Shown here: piece after piece, positions 1-8,015 of the stretch
How the letters are laid out: each line of letters opens with the position of its first letter
Numbering within the stretch: position 1 is the first letter of the stretch
From: an uncultured Clostridia bacterium
Lineage (GTDB): Bacteria; Bacillota; Clostridia; Christensenellales; UBA1242
Assembly: GCA_934747385.1 (NCBI GenBank)
Contig: CAKVGK010000002.1
Span: forward strand, 248,001 to 312,000
Reading direction: 5' to 3'
Length of the DNA: 64,000 nucleotides
The notes under the pieces: generated by a model
The model's input: the letters and a program-made list of their open reading frames with translations, nothing else
What the model was told of the DNA's origin: nothing
Databases searched by the model: none
Position numbers and translations under genes: made by a program

Positions 1-1521
1 AACCTTAAAATTGCCTTAAATGGAGTGCAAGACATTGAACGAATAATTGGCAAGGTTGGCTATGGAAGTTTTTCACCAAAAGACTGTGTTGCACTTAAAA
101 CATCACTCTATCAAGTGCCGGTTATAAAAAAGATTTTAATAAATAACAATAATCCAGAAATTGTTAAACTGGCAGAGCAACTTGTTGACGTGCACGAAAT
201 TGCCGATATGATTAATGCAATTATTGTTGACGAGCCACCACTTTTGTTCAAAAATGGAAATTACATTAAACCAGGTTTTAATGCAAATTTGGATCATATA
301 AAGTCGCTTCGAGATAAGGCGTCTTCTTACATTACGCAAATGGAAAGCCAAGAACGAGAGAACACAGGCATAAAGACGCTTAAAATAGGCCACAATCGTG
401 TGTTTGGCTATTATATTGAAATTGGCAAACAGTATGCTGAACAAGTTCCATTTAGATATGTCCGCAAACAAACAACAGCGAATGGCGAGAGGTATATCAC
501 AGAAGAATTGAAGCAATTTGAAGAAGAAGTTTTCACCTCTCAAGAAAAAGCACTTAATTTGGAAGAAAGCATTTTTGCTGAATTAAAAGAGCAGATTTTG
601 GCAAACGCGCCAGTTTTGCAACAAATTGCACGCATTATAGCTCAAATAGACTGCATTTATTCGCTTGCAACAGTGGCAATCACCAATGATTATCACCGCC
701 CAACAATAACCGACGGAAAGGAAATTAACATAGTGGCAGGGCGTCACCCAGTTGTTGAATTAATGCAAAAATCAAATGACTTTATTGCCAACGACTGCGT
801 CTTGAACGAGGATGACCAACGCACAATGATTTTGACCGGGCCAAATATGGCAGGTAAATCAACATACATGCGTCAAGTGGCTTTGATTACTTACATGGCG
901 CACATAGGCAGTTTTGTGCCAGCAAGAAAGGCTGATATTTGCTTGATTGACCGCATTTTCACCCGTATTGGCGCAAGCGACGACCTTTCAGTTGGCCAAT
1001 CAACCTTTATGGTTGAAATGATTGAGGTTGCCAACATTTTGCATTACGCAACGAACAATAGCCTCATAATTTTGGATGAAGTAGGGCGCGGAACCTCAAC
1101 TTTTGATGGGCTTTCAATTGCCTGGGCGGTTGTGGAATATTTGTCAAAACACCTTAATGCAAAAACTTTGTTTGCAACCCATTATCACGAATTAATGCAG
1201 CTTGAGGGTCTTTATGACGGCGTTAAAAACTTTTGCATTTCAATTAAAGAAATTGGCGGTCATTTGGTGTTTATGCGCAAAATCATGCGCGGCAGTGCCA
1301 CAAAAAGTTATGGCATTGAAGTTGCAGGTTTGGCAGGCTTGCCAAAGGAAATAATAACCCGAGCAAAAGAATTGATAACTGAATTTGAGTCGCAAAAAGT
1401 TAGCAATACAGCACAAAAAGAAAGCGAAATTATAGATAATTTAAGGTCAATTGACCCTAATACTTTAACGCCATTAATTGCGTTTGACACATTGGTTAGA
1501 TTGATTGATTTGGCAAAATAA
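1..1521 (+). CDS. mutS: DNA mismatch repair protein MutS (3' part, truncated by window edge)
   Basis: MutS recognises mismatches and, after ATP binding, recruits MutL. The frame is open from base 1, so the N-terminal mismatch-binding domains lie outside the window. What remains is the end of the lever/clamp region followed by the ATPase domain: the P-loop GPNMAGKST near bases 840-866, Walker B LIILDEVGRGTS near 1063-1098, the conserved ATHYHEL near 1177-1197, and the MutS1-type stretch GSATKSYGIEVA. This pattern fits MutS1 rather than MutS2, since no Smr domain follows. mutL begins 22 bases after the stop, so the two form the usual mutSL operon. Identification is firm; only the start is unseen. 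Confidence 0.97.
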   Translation, partial: NLKIALNGVQDIERIIGKVGYGSFSPKDCVALKTSLYQVPVIKKILINNNNPEIVKLAEQLVDVHEIADMINAIIVDEPPLLFKNGNYIKPGFNANLDHIKSLRDKASSYITQMESQERENTGIKTLKIGHNRVFGYYIEIGKQYAEQVPFRYVRKQTTANGERYITEELKQFEEEVFTSQEKALNLEESIFAELKEQILANAPVLQQIARIIAQIDCIYSLATVAITNDYHRPTITDGKEINIVAGRHPVVELMQKSNDFIANDCVLNEDDQRTMILTGPNMAGKSTYMRQVALITYMAHIGSFVPARKADICLIDRIFTRIGASDDLSVGQSTFMVEMIEVANILHYATNNSLIILDEVGRGTSTFDGLSIAWAVVEYLSKHLNAKTLFATHYHELMQLEGLYDGVKNFCISIKEIGGHLVFMRKIMRGSATKSYGIEVAGLAGLPKEIITRAKELITEFESQKVSNTAQKESEIIDNLRSIDPNTLTPLIAFDTLVRLIDLAK

Positions 1522-1543
1522 CTTGAAAAATTAAGGAGGATTT

Positions 1544-3412
1544 ATGGCAATTAACATTTTGGATAGCATGATTATAAATCGCATTTCAGCTGGTGAAGTT
1601 GTTGAAAGTCCTTTTTCAATCGTTAAAGAATTGATTGATAACTCTCTTGACGCTGGGGCAGATAAGATTTCAATTGAAATTTTAAATGGTGGCATTGACT
1701 CAATCATTATAAAAGATAACGGAAAGGGCATTGACCACGATGATATGATTAAGGCTTTCTTACCTCATGCAACAAGCAAAATTGGAAAATTGGAAGATTT
1801 GGACGCAATTTCAACCCTAGGTTTTAGGGGAGAGGCTTTGGCAAGCATTTCGAATGTTACACAAACTAAAATAACAACAAAAACCTCTTCACAAGAGTTT
1901 GCATATCAAATGGAGGTTAATGGCGGCAATTTTGGCGAAATTCAACCAACAGAAAGCGACAATGGAACAAAAATTCAAGTCAACAACCTTTTCTTTAACA
2001 CTCCTGCAAGAAGGAAATTCCTTCACAAGCCAAAACAGGAAGAAAGCCAAATCTCCAATATTATTGCCAGATATATTCTGGCTCACCCTGCAATTAATTT
2101 CACTTATATCGCGGACGGAAAAACAATCTTCAAAACAACTGGCAAAACCTTGCTTGACGCTATATATTGTGTGTATGGCGAAGAAGTTACTCAAAATATT
2201 ATTCCTGTCAGCAAGGAATCTGGCAATATGAAATTGACGGGTTATGTTTCAAAAGTTGGTTACAGCAAGCCAAACACAACATATCAAACCCTGATTGTAA
2301 ACAACCGCTATGTAATTGACGAAATTGTTTCAAAAGCGTGTTATATGGCATTCGAAGAATATTTAATGACAAGGCAATTTCCTTTTTATGTGCTTAACCT
2401 TGAAATGCCTGCGATTGACGTTGATGTCAATGTTCACCCAAGCAAAATCAACATTAAATTTGCTTCTCCAAGCGCTGTTTATGACCTAGTTTACACTGCC
2501 GCTCGCTCAGCGATATTTGACTCTTTAAACACAAAAGAACCTGATTTTAGCGAACAAAACGAACAACAAAACCCTTTAATAAATATTGATTTAAACAGCA
2601 TGAGGGAAATTGAAATTGAGCCAACAATTAATCCGGTTTTAAACCAATCAACAACTCTAAAACAATCAAACTTCACACCTTTCAGTTTTTTCGATACTCC
2701 GGAAGAGCAGACAGAAACAACAACTGAACAAGATAATCCAATTTTGACAGATTTAAAAGCTAAATTTGACAATAATGATTTTAAGCCTGTTGAAGAAACA
2801 TCAGAACAAAGCAACCAATATAAAGATATTGGCAGTTTTGTAGATTTCAAGGTTATTGGTCAACTTTTTAACGAGTTTTTGGTTATAGAAAAAGGCGAAA
2901 AAATGATTTTGCTTGATTTCCACGCTGGGCATGAGCGTTTAAATTACGATAAATTCACAAAAATGGTTGAAAATAGAAATATTGTTATTCAGGACCTGCT
3001 TGTTCCATACACAGCAAAATTAACAACCAACGAAGTTGAATATATCTTAACGTTGCAGCCAAAATTGCAAGAATTGGGATTTTCCGTTTCTAAAATTGAT
3101 GACAGAACAATTGAAATCACGTCTATTCCAATGCAATTGAAAGATATAAATCTCAAGGATTTTGTCGATGATTTGCTGCATGACATGAGTAACTTAAAGC
3201 CACGCATGGACAATGAAATTCGTCATTATTTAATGCAAAAAGCCTGCAAAAGCAGCGTTAAGTCAGGCATGATATTGAATGAAATGGAAATAAATTCTCT
3301 GCTTAAAAATCTGGACGATAAAAAACCGGTTTTGCTTTGTCCTCACGGCAGACCAATTTTAACAATTATCAGTCGAGCAGAAATAGAAAAATGGTTTAAG
3401 CGAATAGTATGA
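1544..3412 (+). CDS. mutL: DNA mismatch repair protein MutL
   Basis: MutL couples mismatch recognition by MutS to strand removal. The 622-residue protein starts after a strong AAGGAGG. The GHKL ATPase half shows SAGEVVESP, ELIDNSLDAG, DNGKGI, HATSKI and GFRGEAL. A low-complexity acidic/Gln-rich linker (about residues 335-430) leads to the dimerisation/endonuclease domain. There, where endonuclease-type MutL carries DQHA(X)2E(X)4E, this protein reads D458-F-H-A-G-H-E464-R-L-N-Y-D469: the Gln and the final Glu are replaced. Downstream ACKSSVKSG and CPHGRP correspond to the other metal-site motifs. Nicking activity is therefore likely but not certain. The stop overlaps the miaA start by 4 bases. 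Confidence 0.97.
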   Translation: MAINILDSMIINRISAGEVVESPFSIVKELIDNSLDAGADKISIEILNGGIDSIIIKDNGKGIDHDDMIKAFLPHATSKIGKLEDLDAISTLGFRGEALASISNVTQTKITTKTSSQEFAYQMEVNGGNFGEIQPTESDNGTKIQVNNLFFNTPARRKFLHKPKQEESQISNIIARYILAHPAINFTYIADGKTIFKTTGKTLLDAIYCVYGEEVTQNIIPVSKESGNMKLTGYVSKVGYSKPNTTYQTLIVNNRYVIDEIVSKACYMAFEEYLMTRQFPFYVLNLEMPAIDVDVNVHPSKINIKFASPSAVYDLVYTAARSAIFDSLNTKEPDFSEQNEQQNPLINIDLNSMREIEIEPTINPVLNQSTTLKQSNFTPFSFFDTPEEQTETTTEQDNPILTDLKAKFDNNDFKPVEETSEQSNQYKDIGSFVDFKVIGQLFNEFLVIEKGEKMILLDFHAGHERLNYDKFTKMVENRNIVIQDLLVPYTAKLTTNEVEYILTLQPKLQELGFSVSKIDDRTIEITSIPMQLKDINLKDFVDDLLHDMSNLKPRMDNEIRHYLMQKACKSSVKSGMILNEMEINSLLKNLDDKKPVLLCPHGRPILTIISRAEIEKWFKRIV

Positions 3413-4302
3413 AAAATAAAATAGTAATTATAACTGGGTTAACTGGAACAGGGAAGAGCGGACTCGCGGTTGAGGTTGCAGAGCAACATAATGGCGAAAT
3501 TATTTCCGCTGACAGTGTGCAGATTTACAAAAAACTTAACATTGGCAGTGCAAAGGTCACTGCAGATGAAATGCACAATATTAAGCATTATTTGCTTGAT
3601 ATTAAAGAGTATAATGAAACCTACAATGTTAACGAATTTGTTCAAGATTGCATGGCTGCAATAAAAATAATTGTTTCAAAAGGAAAATTGCCAATTATTT
3701 GTGGTGGGACTGGGCTTTATATCAAGTCGCTCATTGAAGGTTACACATTTGGAGAATCTGCCAATCTTGAATTTAGGCAAAAATACCAAAAGCTAGCAGA
3801 AGAAAAAGGCAATGACTATGTTTGGCAAAAACTTAACGAAATTTCACCAGAAAAAGCAAAAGCAGTGCACCCAAACAATCTTAAGCGTGTAATACGTTAT
3901 TTGGAACTTGCAAGTTGCAATGTTGAGCCACAAAAAGCCATAAGTCCATTAAAAGATTTTGACGTGTGCTGCGTGGGCATTATAGCAGAGCGTGAAAAGA
4001 TTTATAAAAAATTGAATTTACGTGTTGAACAAATGATTGAGGCAGGGCTTGAGCAGGAAGTTGTAAATCTTGTTAAACTTGGCGCAAAACGCGAAATGCA
4101 GGCATTTAATTCAATAGGTTATAGAGAATGGTTTGACTATTTTGAAGGTAAAACAACCAAACAACAAACCATTGACTTAATTAAGCAACATAATCGCAAT
4201 TATTGCAAACGACAACTCACATTATTGAAGATAATTCCAGGCATAAAATTGCTTAAAAAAGAGCAAGCAAAGGAAGAAATTGAGAGGTTTTTAGATGATT
4301 AA
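3409..4302 (+). CDS. miaA: tRNA dimethylallyltransferase MiaA
   Basis: MiaA transfers a dimethylallyl group from DMAPP to N6 of A37 in tRNAs reading UNN codons. The 297-residue protein has the P-loop GLTGTGKSG at residues 7-15, the DSVQIYKKLNIGSAK segment (canonical DSxQVYxxMDIGTAK), ICGGTGLYIKSL, and the C-terminal AFNSIGYREW followed by an RNYCKRQLT stretch typical of the family. Length is normal. The start overlaps the mutL stop (ATGA), so translation is probably coupled; the mutSL-miaA order is common in Firmicutes. The next gene overlaps its end by 8 bases, making a four-gene operon. Confidence 0.96.
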   Translation: MKNKIVIITGLTGTGKSGLAVEVAEQHNGEIISADSVQIYKKLNIGSAKVTADEMHNIKHYLLDIKEYNETYNVNEFVQDCMAAIKIIVSKGKLPIICGGTGLYIKSLIEGYTFGESANLEFRQKYQKLAEEKGNDYVWQKLNEISPEKAKAVHPNNLKRVIRYLELASCNVEPQKAISPLKDFDVCCVGIIAEREKIYKKLNLRVEQMIEAGLEQEVVNLVKLGAKREMQAFNSIGYREWFDYFEGKTTKQQTIDLIKQHNRNYCKRQLTLLKIIPGIKLLKKEQAKEEIERFLDD

Positions 4303-5533
4303 TTTAAACAAAAATGCAATTGATATAGTTAGCGCAGCAGAACAAAAATGCAAACCTTATTTTGAACAAATTGAACAAATTGAGTTTGAAAATCAATTGA
4401 AAGTTCTTAATGCATTCAGCGAAAATAATGTTCAAGCATATCATTTTGCTGGCAGCAATGGTTATGGGCACAATGACATAGGCAAACAAAAACTTTGCCA
4501 AGTTTTTGCCTCAGTTTTTCACACTGAAGACGCTTTGGTTAGCCCATTAATCAGTTGCGGTACCGAAGCTATAACTAAATGCTTATTGGGGCTGCTTCGT
4601 CCAGGGCAGAACATGCTTTGCATTTCAGGAACACCTTACGACACATTGCACGACGTAATTTGGGGTGTTGAGGGCAAAAATGTTGGCTCGTTAAAAGACT
4701 ACAATGTTTCTTACAATCAAGTTGAATTGGTGAATAACGATTTTGACCTGGATGCCATTGAACAGGCAATAAAAAAATTCTCTCCAGATTTGATTTATAT
4801 TCAACGTTCTCGTGGTTATTCCTTAAGAAATGCACTTACAATAAACCAAATTGAGAATGCCATTAAAGTTGTTAGAAATTTAACAATCGCACCGATTTTG
4901 GTTGATAACTGCTACGGAGAATTCACAGAAACTCGCGAACCTACAGACGTTGGAGCAGATGTTGTTGTTGGCTCTTTAATCAAAAATCTTGGGGCAGGCA
5001 TTGCACCTTGTGGCGGCTATGTTGCTGGCAAAAAAGATTTGCTGGAGTTGGTTTCATATCAAATTTCAAGCCCAGCAGTTGGTTTTGATGCAGGTGGTTA
5101 TGAGTTGGGCTATAAAGCATTCTTCCAAGGTATATTCACAGCGCCTCACATTGTTGCTCAAAGCGTTAAGGTAGTGCGCTTAGCAAGCGTTGCAATTGCA
5201 GATTTGGGCTATACAACCATACCTAGCATAGACCAACCAATAAGCGACATTGTTTGCTGCATTCAATTCAATCAACCTAACAAATTGATTAATTTTGTAA
5301 AAGCAATCCAGCAGGGCAGCGCAATCGATAGTAACACTGTTCCAGTTCCTTGCGACATGGAAGGTTATGCAGACCAAATTATTATGGCAAGTGGAAGTTT
5401 TAATCAAGGCAGCACAATTGAACTGAGTTGTGATGGTCCGATTCGTCCGCCTTATGCAGGCTTCTTGCAGGGTTCACTCAGTTACGCTCATGGCAAAATC
5501 GGATTAATAAATGCAATCCAAACTTTGTTGTAA
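4295..5533 (+). CDS. PLP-dependent methionine gamma-lyase / aluminium resistance family protein
   Basis: A 412-residue fold-type I PLP enzyme of the family annotated as aluminium resistance protein or methionine gamma-lyase family protein (Met_gamma_lyase, related to B. subtilis YnbB). Visible features are HFAGSNGYGHND near the N-terminus, the SCGTEAITKCLLGLLRPG cofactor region, LVDNCYGEF (aspartate facing the pyridine ring), and GSLIKNLGAG, whose lysine should hold PLP. The true substrate of the family is not established; aluminium resistance is a historical label. It overlaps miaA by 8 bases, has a GAGG ribosome-binding site inside miaA, and is followed by a terminator, so it closes the mutS-mutL-miaA operon. 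Confidence 0.9.
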   Translation: MINLNKNAIDIVSAAEQKCKPYFEQIEQIEFENQLKVLNAFSENNVQAYHFAGSNGYGHNDIGKQKLCQVFASVFHTEDALVSPLISCGTEAITKCLLGLLRPGQNMLCISGTPYDTLHDVIWGVEGKNVGSLKDYNVSYNQVELVNNDFDLDAIEQAIKKFSPDLIYIQRSRGYSLRNALTINQIENAIKVVRNLTIAPILVDNCYGEFTETREPTDVGADVVVGSLIKNLGAGIAPCGGYVAGKKDLLELVSYQISSPAVGFDAGGYELGYKAFFQGIFTAPHIVAQSVKVVRLASVAIADLGYTTIPSIDQPISDIVCCIQFNQPNKLINFVKAIQQGSAIDSNTVPVPCDMEGYADQIIMASGSFNQGSTIELSCDGPIRPPYAGFLQGSLSYAHGKIGLINAIQTLL

Positions 5534-5559
5534 TATTTAATAAACCAATCATTCAAAAG

Positions 5560-5587
5560 CAACCAAATTTTATGGTTGTTTTTTTAT
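5560..5587 (+). terminator. Rho-independent terminator of the mutSL-miaA operon
   Basis: CAACCA (5560-5565) pairs with TGGTTG (5573-5578) across an A/T loop and is followed by a run of eight T. It lies 27 bases after the stop of the PLP enzyme gene. Confidence 0.75.
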
Positions 5588-5695
5588 GTCTCAAAATTTG
5601 AATATTTATCAATTTTAATCAACTCAGTTATAGGGTAGGCAAGGTGTTAGAGTAAATTTAGTACCATTAAAATCAAAATTTAACTTAACAGGATA

Positions 5696-5873
5696 TGTGG
5701 ACATCCACAGGGGAGTGTAAAAGTTTGTATGCATATCATTGCGCAAAACACTTCTTTTGCGCAATGATATAGCCAAAATGACCATATTTTGCGTGGATAA
5801 CCCATTTTTTGTCCACATTTTGAATTGTATTCTTAATTATGCCACAAATTTCGACCAACTATATTGTGGATTG
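5696..5873. other. Cluster of TCCACA / DnaA-box-like 9-mers
   Basis: In the convergent gap the hexamer TCCACA or its complement occurs repeatedly: a TGTGGA-CA-TCCACA dyad at 5696-5709, a one-mismatch DnaA box (TTATCCACG on the minus strand) at 5792-5800, TTGTCCACA at 5809-5817 and TGTGGATTG at 5865-5873. The DnaA consensus TTATCCACA is established; whether these bind DnaA is unknown. The rest of 5534-6288 is A/T-rich and I see no gene in it. Confidence 0.35.
5733..5770. repeat. Perfect 16-bp inverted repeat, dif/Xer-site-like
   Basis: Two perfect 16-base arms (5733-5748 and 5755-5770) flank the 6-base centre CACTTC. The inner 11+6+11 bases have exactly the geometry of a Xer recombination site. 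The left inner arm ATTGCGCAAAA matches the E. coli dif XerC arm GGTGCGCATAA at 8 of 11 positions; the right arm TTTTGCGCAAT matches the XerD arm TTATGTTAAAT at 7 of 11. No T-run follows, so it is not a terminator. A tyrosine recombinase gene lies 2.2 kb away. Alternatives are a regulator operator or a structured RNA. Confidence 0.5.
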
Positions 5874-6186
5874 ATTTTTATTTATCTTTCAGTCGGTTTA
5901 TCTAATTTATTAAAGGCCTTACAAAATTATAATTTCATTTCTTCCCAAAGACCCTTAACTCAAAATTAAAACATATTATTATTAAATTTTGAAAAATTAG
6001 ATAGGTATTTATTCATCTTTTTAATTCAAAATCGCTCTCAGCGCATTTTAGCAATAACCCACTTTTTAATTTTTTTGTCTACTTGTAAAATTGATATATA
6101 AAATACAATATTTATCAAAATCTTAAAAAATTTGCGATGAAATGTTTGACTTTATAACATTTTGTCAAAACATTATATCTTTGCGT

Positions 6187-6214
6187 AAAAAAACCAAGTA
6201 CAAAACTTGGTTTT
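6187..6214 (-). terminator. Terminator of serS
   Basis: AAACCAAG (6191-6198) pairs with CTTGGTTT (6207-6214); on the minus strand the stem is followed by T residues. It is nearly symmetric and could act in both directions. It lies about 75 bases past the serS stop. Confidence 0.8.
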
Positions 6215-6288
6215 AATTCAACTTATTTATATAATATCATAATTCAATTTTAATTTAAGTCTGCGTTAATTATCTATATCTAACATTT

Positions 6289-7575
6289 TTATTTTTTAGG
6301 CAAAATAACTTTTTTGCCACCCATATAACTTTGCAAGCATTCTGGAATTGTTATTGAACCATCTTTTTGATAATGATTTTCAATAAAAGCAATGATTGCT
6401 CTTGGGCTTGCAAGCACTGTATTGTTCAAAGTGTTAACAAGATATGTGCCATCTTTGCCCTTTGCACGAATGTTTAATCTTCTTGCTTGTGCGTCACCCA
6501 AAGTTGAGCATGAGCCAACTTCAAAGTACTTTTGTTGCCTTGGGCTCCAGGCTTCAATATCACATGATTTAACCTTCAAATCTGCCAAATCACCTGAGCA
6601 ACAATCCAATTGGCGCACTGGAATTTCGAGGTTTCTAAACACGTCAACCGTATATTTCCACATTTTATTGTACCAATCCATAGCCTCTTCAGCCTTGCAA
6701 AGCACAATCATTTCTTGCTTTTCGAATTGGTGAACCCTGTAAATACCGCGTTCTTCCAAGCCATGCGCGCCGCCCTCTTTTCTAAAACAAGGGCTGTATG
6801 AAGTCATTCTAATTGGCAATTCTTCTTCTTTGATAATTTGGTCCTTAAACCTACCAATCATGCTGTGTTCACTAGTGCCAATCAAATAAAGGTCCTCACC
6901 CTCAATTTTGTACATCATTGCGTCCATTTCAGCAAAACTCATAACTCCATTAACAACGTCGCCATGAATCATGAAAGGTGGAATGCAATAAACAAAGCCT
7001 TTGTCAATCATATAATCTCTGCCATACGCAATCATTGCCTCGTGAAGCCTTGCAATGTCGCCAATCAAATAGTAAAAACCAGCGCCAGAAGTTCTGCCAG
7101 CACTTTCTTTGTCCAAGCCGCCAACAGCATTTAAAATATCTGCATTATATGGTATTTCATAATCTGGAACTTTAGCTTCACCAAAGCGTTGAACTTCAAC
7201 ATTTTGACTATCATCTTTACCAATTGGCACAGATGGGTCAATTATATTAGGAATAGCCATCATATTTGCTTTAATTTTATCGTTATATTCAGCAACTTTT
7301 TGCTCAATTTCTGCAATACGTTCATTGTTTTTTACAACTATTGCTTTAATTTTATTTGCTTCGTCCGCGCGTTTTTCTCGCATCAACAAACCAATTTGTT
7401 GAGATAAACTATTACGTTTAGCGCGCAAATCATCGCCTTCTTGTTTCAAAAGGCGCACGTCTTTGTCCAATTCCAAAACTTCATCAACAAGATGCAATTT
7501 TTGGTCTTGAAACTTCTTTTTAATGTTCTCTTTAACCAAATCTGGTGTGTTACGAATAATATTAATGTCTATCAT
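6289..7575 (-). CDS. serS: Serine--tRNA ligase
   Basis: Charges tRNA-Ser with serine. The 428-residue protein has the N-terminal coiled-coil arm that grips tRNA (about residues 30-100) and a class II core: motif 2 region CFRKEGGAHGLEERG followed by HQFEKQEM, and motif 3 region NTLNNTVLASPRAIIAF ending in IENH. These motifs read more like archaeal/eukaryotic-type SerRS (FRKE, ASPR) than the usual bacterial form (LNGSGLAVGR), which I infer from memory of the families. The start has AAGGAGA seven bases upstream. A T-box leader and promoter precede it, so expression should respond to uncharged tRNA-Ser. It is monocistronic. Confidence 0.96.
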   Translation of the reverse strand: MIDINIIRNTPDLVKENIKKKFQDQKLHLVDEVLELDKDVRLLKQEGDDLRAKRNSLSQQIGLLMREKRADEANKIKAIVVKNNERIAEIEQKVAEYNDKIKANMMAIPNIIDPSVPIGKDDSQNVEVQRFGEAKVPDYEIPYNADILNAVGGLDKESAGRTSGAGFYYLIGDIARLHEAMIAYGRDYMIDKGFVYCIPPFMIHGDVVNGVMSFAEMDAMMYKIEGEDLYLIGTSEHSMIGRFKDQIIKEEELPIRMTSYSPCFRKEGGAHGLEERGIYRVHQFEKQEMIVLCKAEEAMDWYNKMWKYTVDVFRNLEIPVRQLDCCSGDLADLKVKSCDIEAWSPRQQKYFEVGSCSTLGDAQARRLNIRAKGKDGTYLVNTLNNTVLASPRAIIAFIENHYQKDGSITIPECLQSYMGGKKVILPKK

Positions 7576-7645
7576 AATTTTCTCCTTTCCTTAGATATGG
7601 TGTATTCTTATAAATTAGTACTCTATATATTGTTGACTAAAATAT

Positions 7646-7867
7646 AAAAAATACCACCTATAAATTAGAGGTGATATGAACCACTGTGCCACTCTATTTG
7701 AGCAAAAGCCCCACTCGTGTTTTGCAAATTACGCCATGCAAACGGCCCCGAATTACCAGGTATCTCAAGGGGTAGACAACTTACCTTTCATGATTTGCTC
7801 TCACCAACCGCAAAACTCTCTCCCACTTCCAATAAATATTAGTCCCTTTCAAGCGATATATTTAACT
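7646..7867 (-). promoter_or_regulatory. T-box riboswitch of serS
   Basis: On the minus strand AGAG (7692-7695) and GTG (7682-7684) pair with CAC (7671-7673) and CTCT (7667-7670), leaving the bulge TGGCACA (7685-7691): the T-box antiterminator layout. The bulge starts TGGC, complementary to the GCCA end of tRNA-Ser; the usual TGGNACC is altered to TGGCACA. The competing terminator stem (7652-7675) is followed by six T. A TCT serine codon in the upstream stem region is a possible specifier, not proven. Confidence 0.85.
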
Positions 7868-7873
7868 GCAAAT

Positions 7874-7902
7874 ATGTTAATAAATTATAATTTGAAAGTC
7901 AA
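7874..7902 (-). promoter_or_regulatory. Promoter of the serS T-box transcript
   Basis: TTGACT (7897-7902) and TAACAT (7874-7879) on the minus strand with a 17-base spacer, giving a start near 7867 just upstream of the T-box stem I. Confidence 0.6.
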
Positions 7903-7939
7903 CTGTTTTTGAGGTTTTTGTCAAATTTATTTTTTTGTT

Positions 7940-7976
7940 CAAAACGTTTTGTTTTTTTGCGCAAAGATTGTATAAT
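7940..7976 (+). promoter_or_regulatory. Promoter and putative operators of the recombinase gene
   Basis: A -10 TATAAT sits at 7971-7976. Upstream is the perfect palindrome CAAAACGTTTTG (7940-7951), overlapping the expected -35 position and resembling LacI-family operators with a central CG. Between them TTTTGCGCAA (7955-7964) repeats ten bases of the right arm of the palindrome at 5733-5770. No good -35 box is visible, suggesting regulated transcription. Confidence 0.45.
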
Positions 7977-8015
7977 ATATAATACACTAAATATTTTCAT
8001 GATTTGAGGTGAAAC

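Noticed and set aside
5534..6288. Chromosomal origin oriC
   Set aside because: DnaA-like sites are few and imperfect, genes converge rather than diverge, and no dnaA, dnaN or gyr genes are present.
7676..7912. 78-codon open frame upstream of the recombinase
   Set aside because: It lies antisense to the serS T-box and shows no ribosome-binding site.
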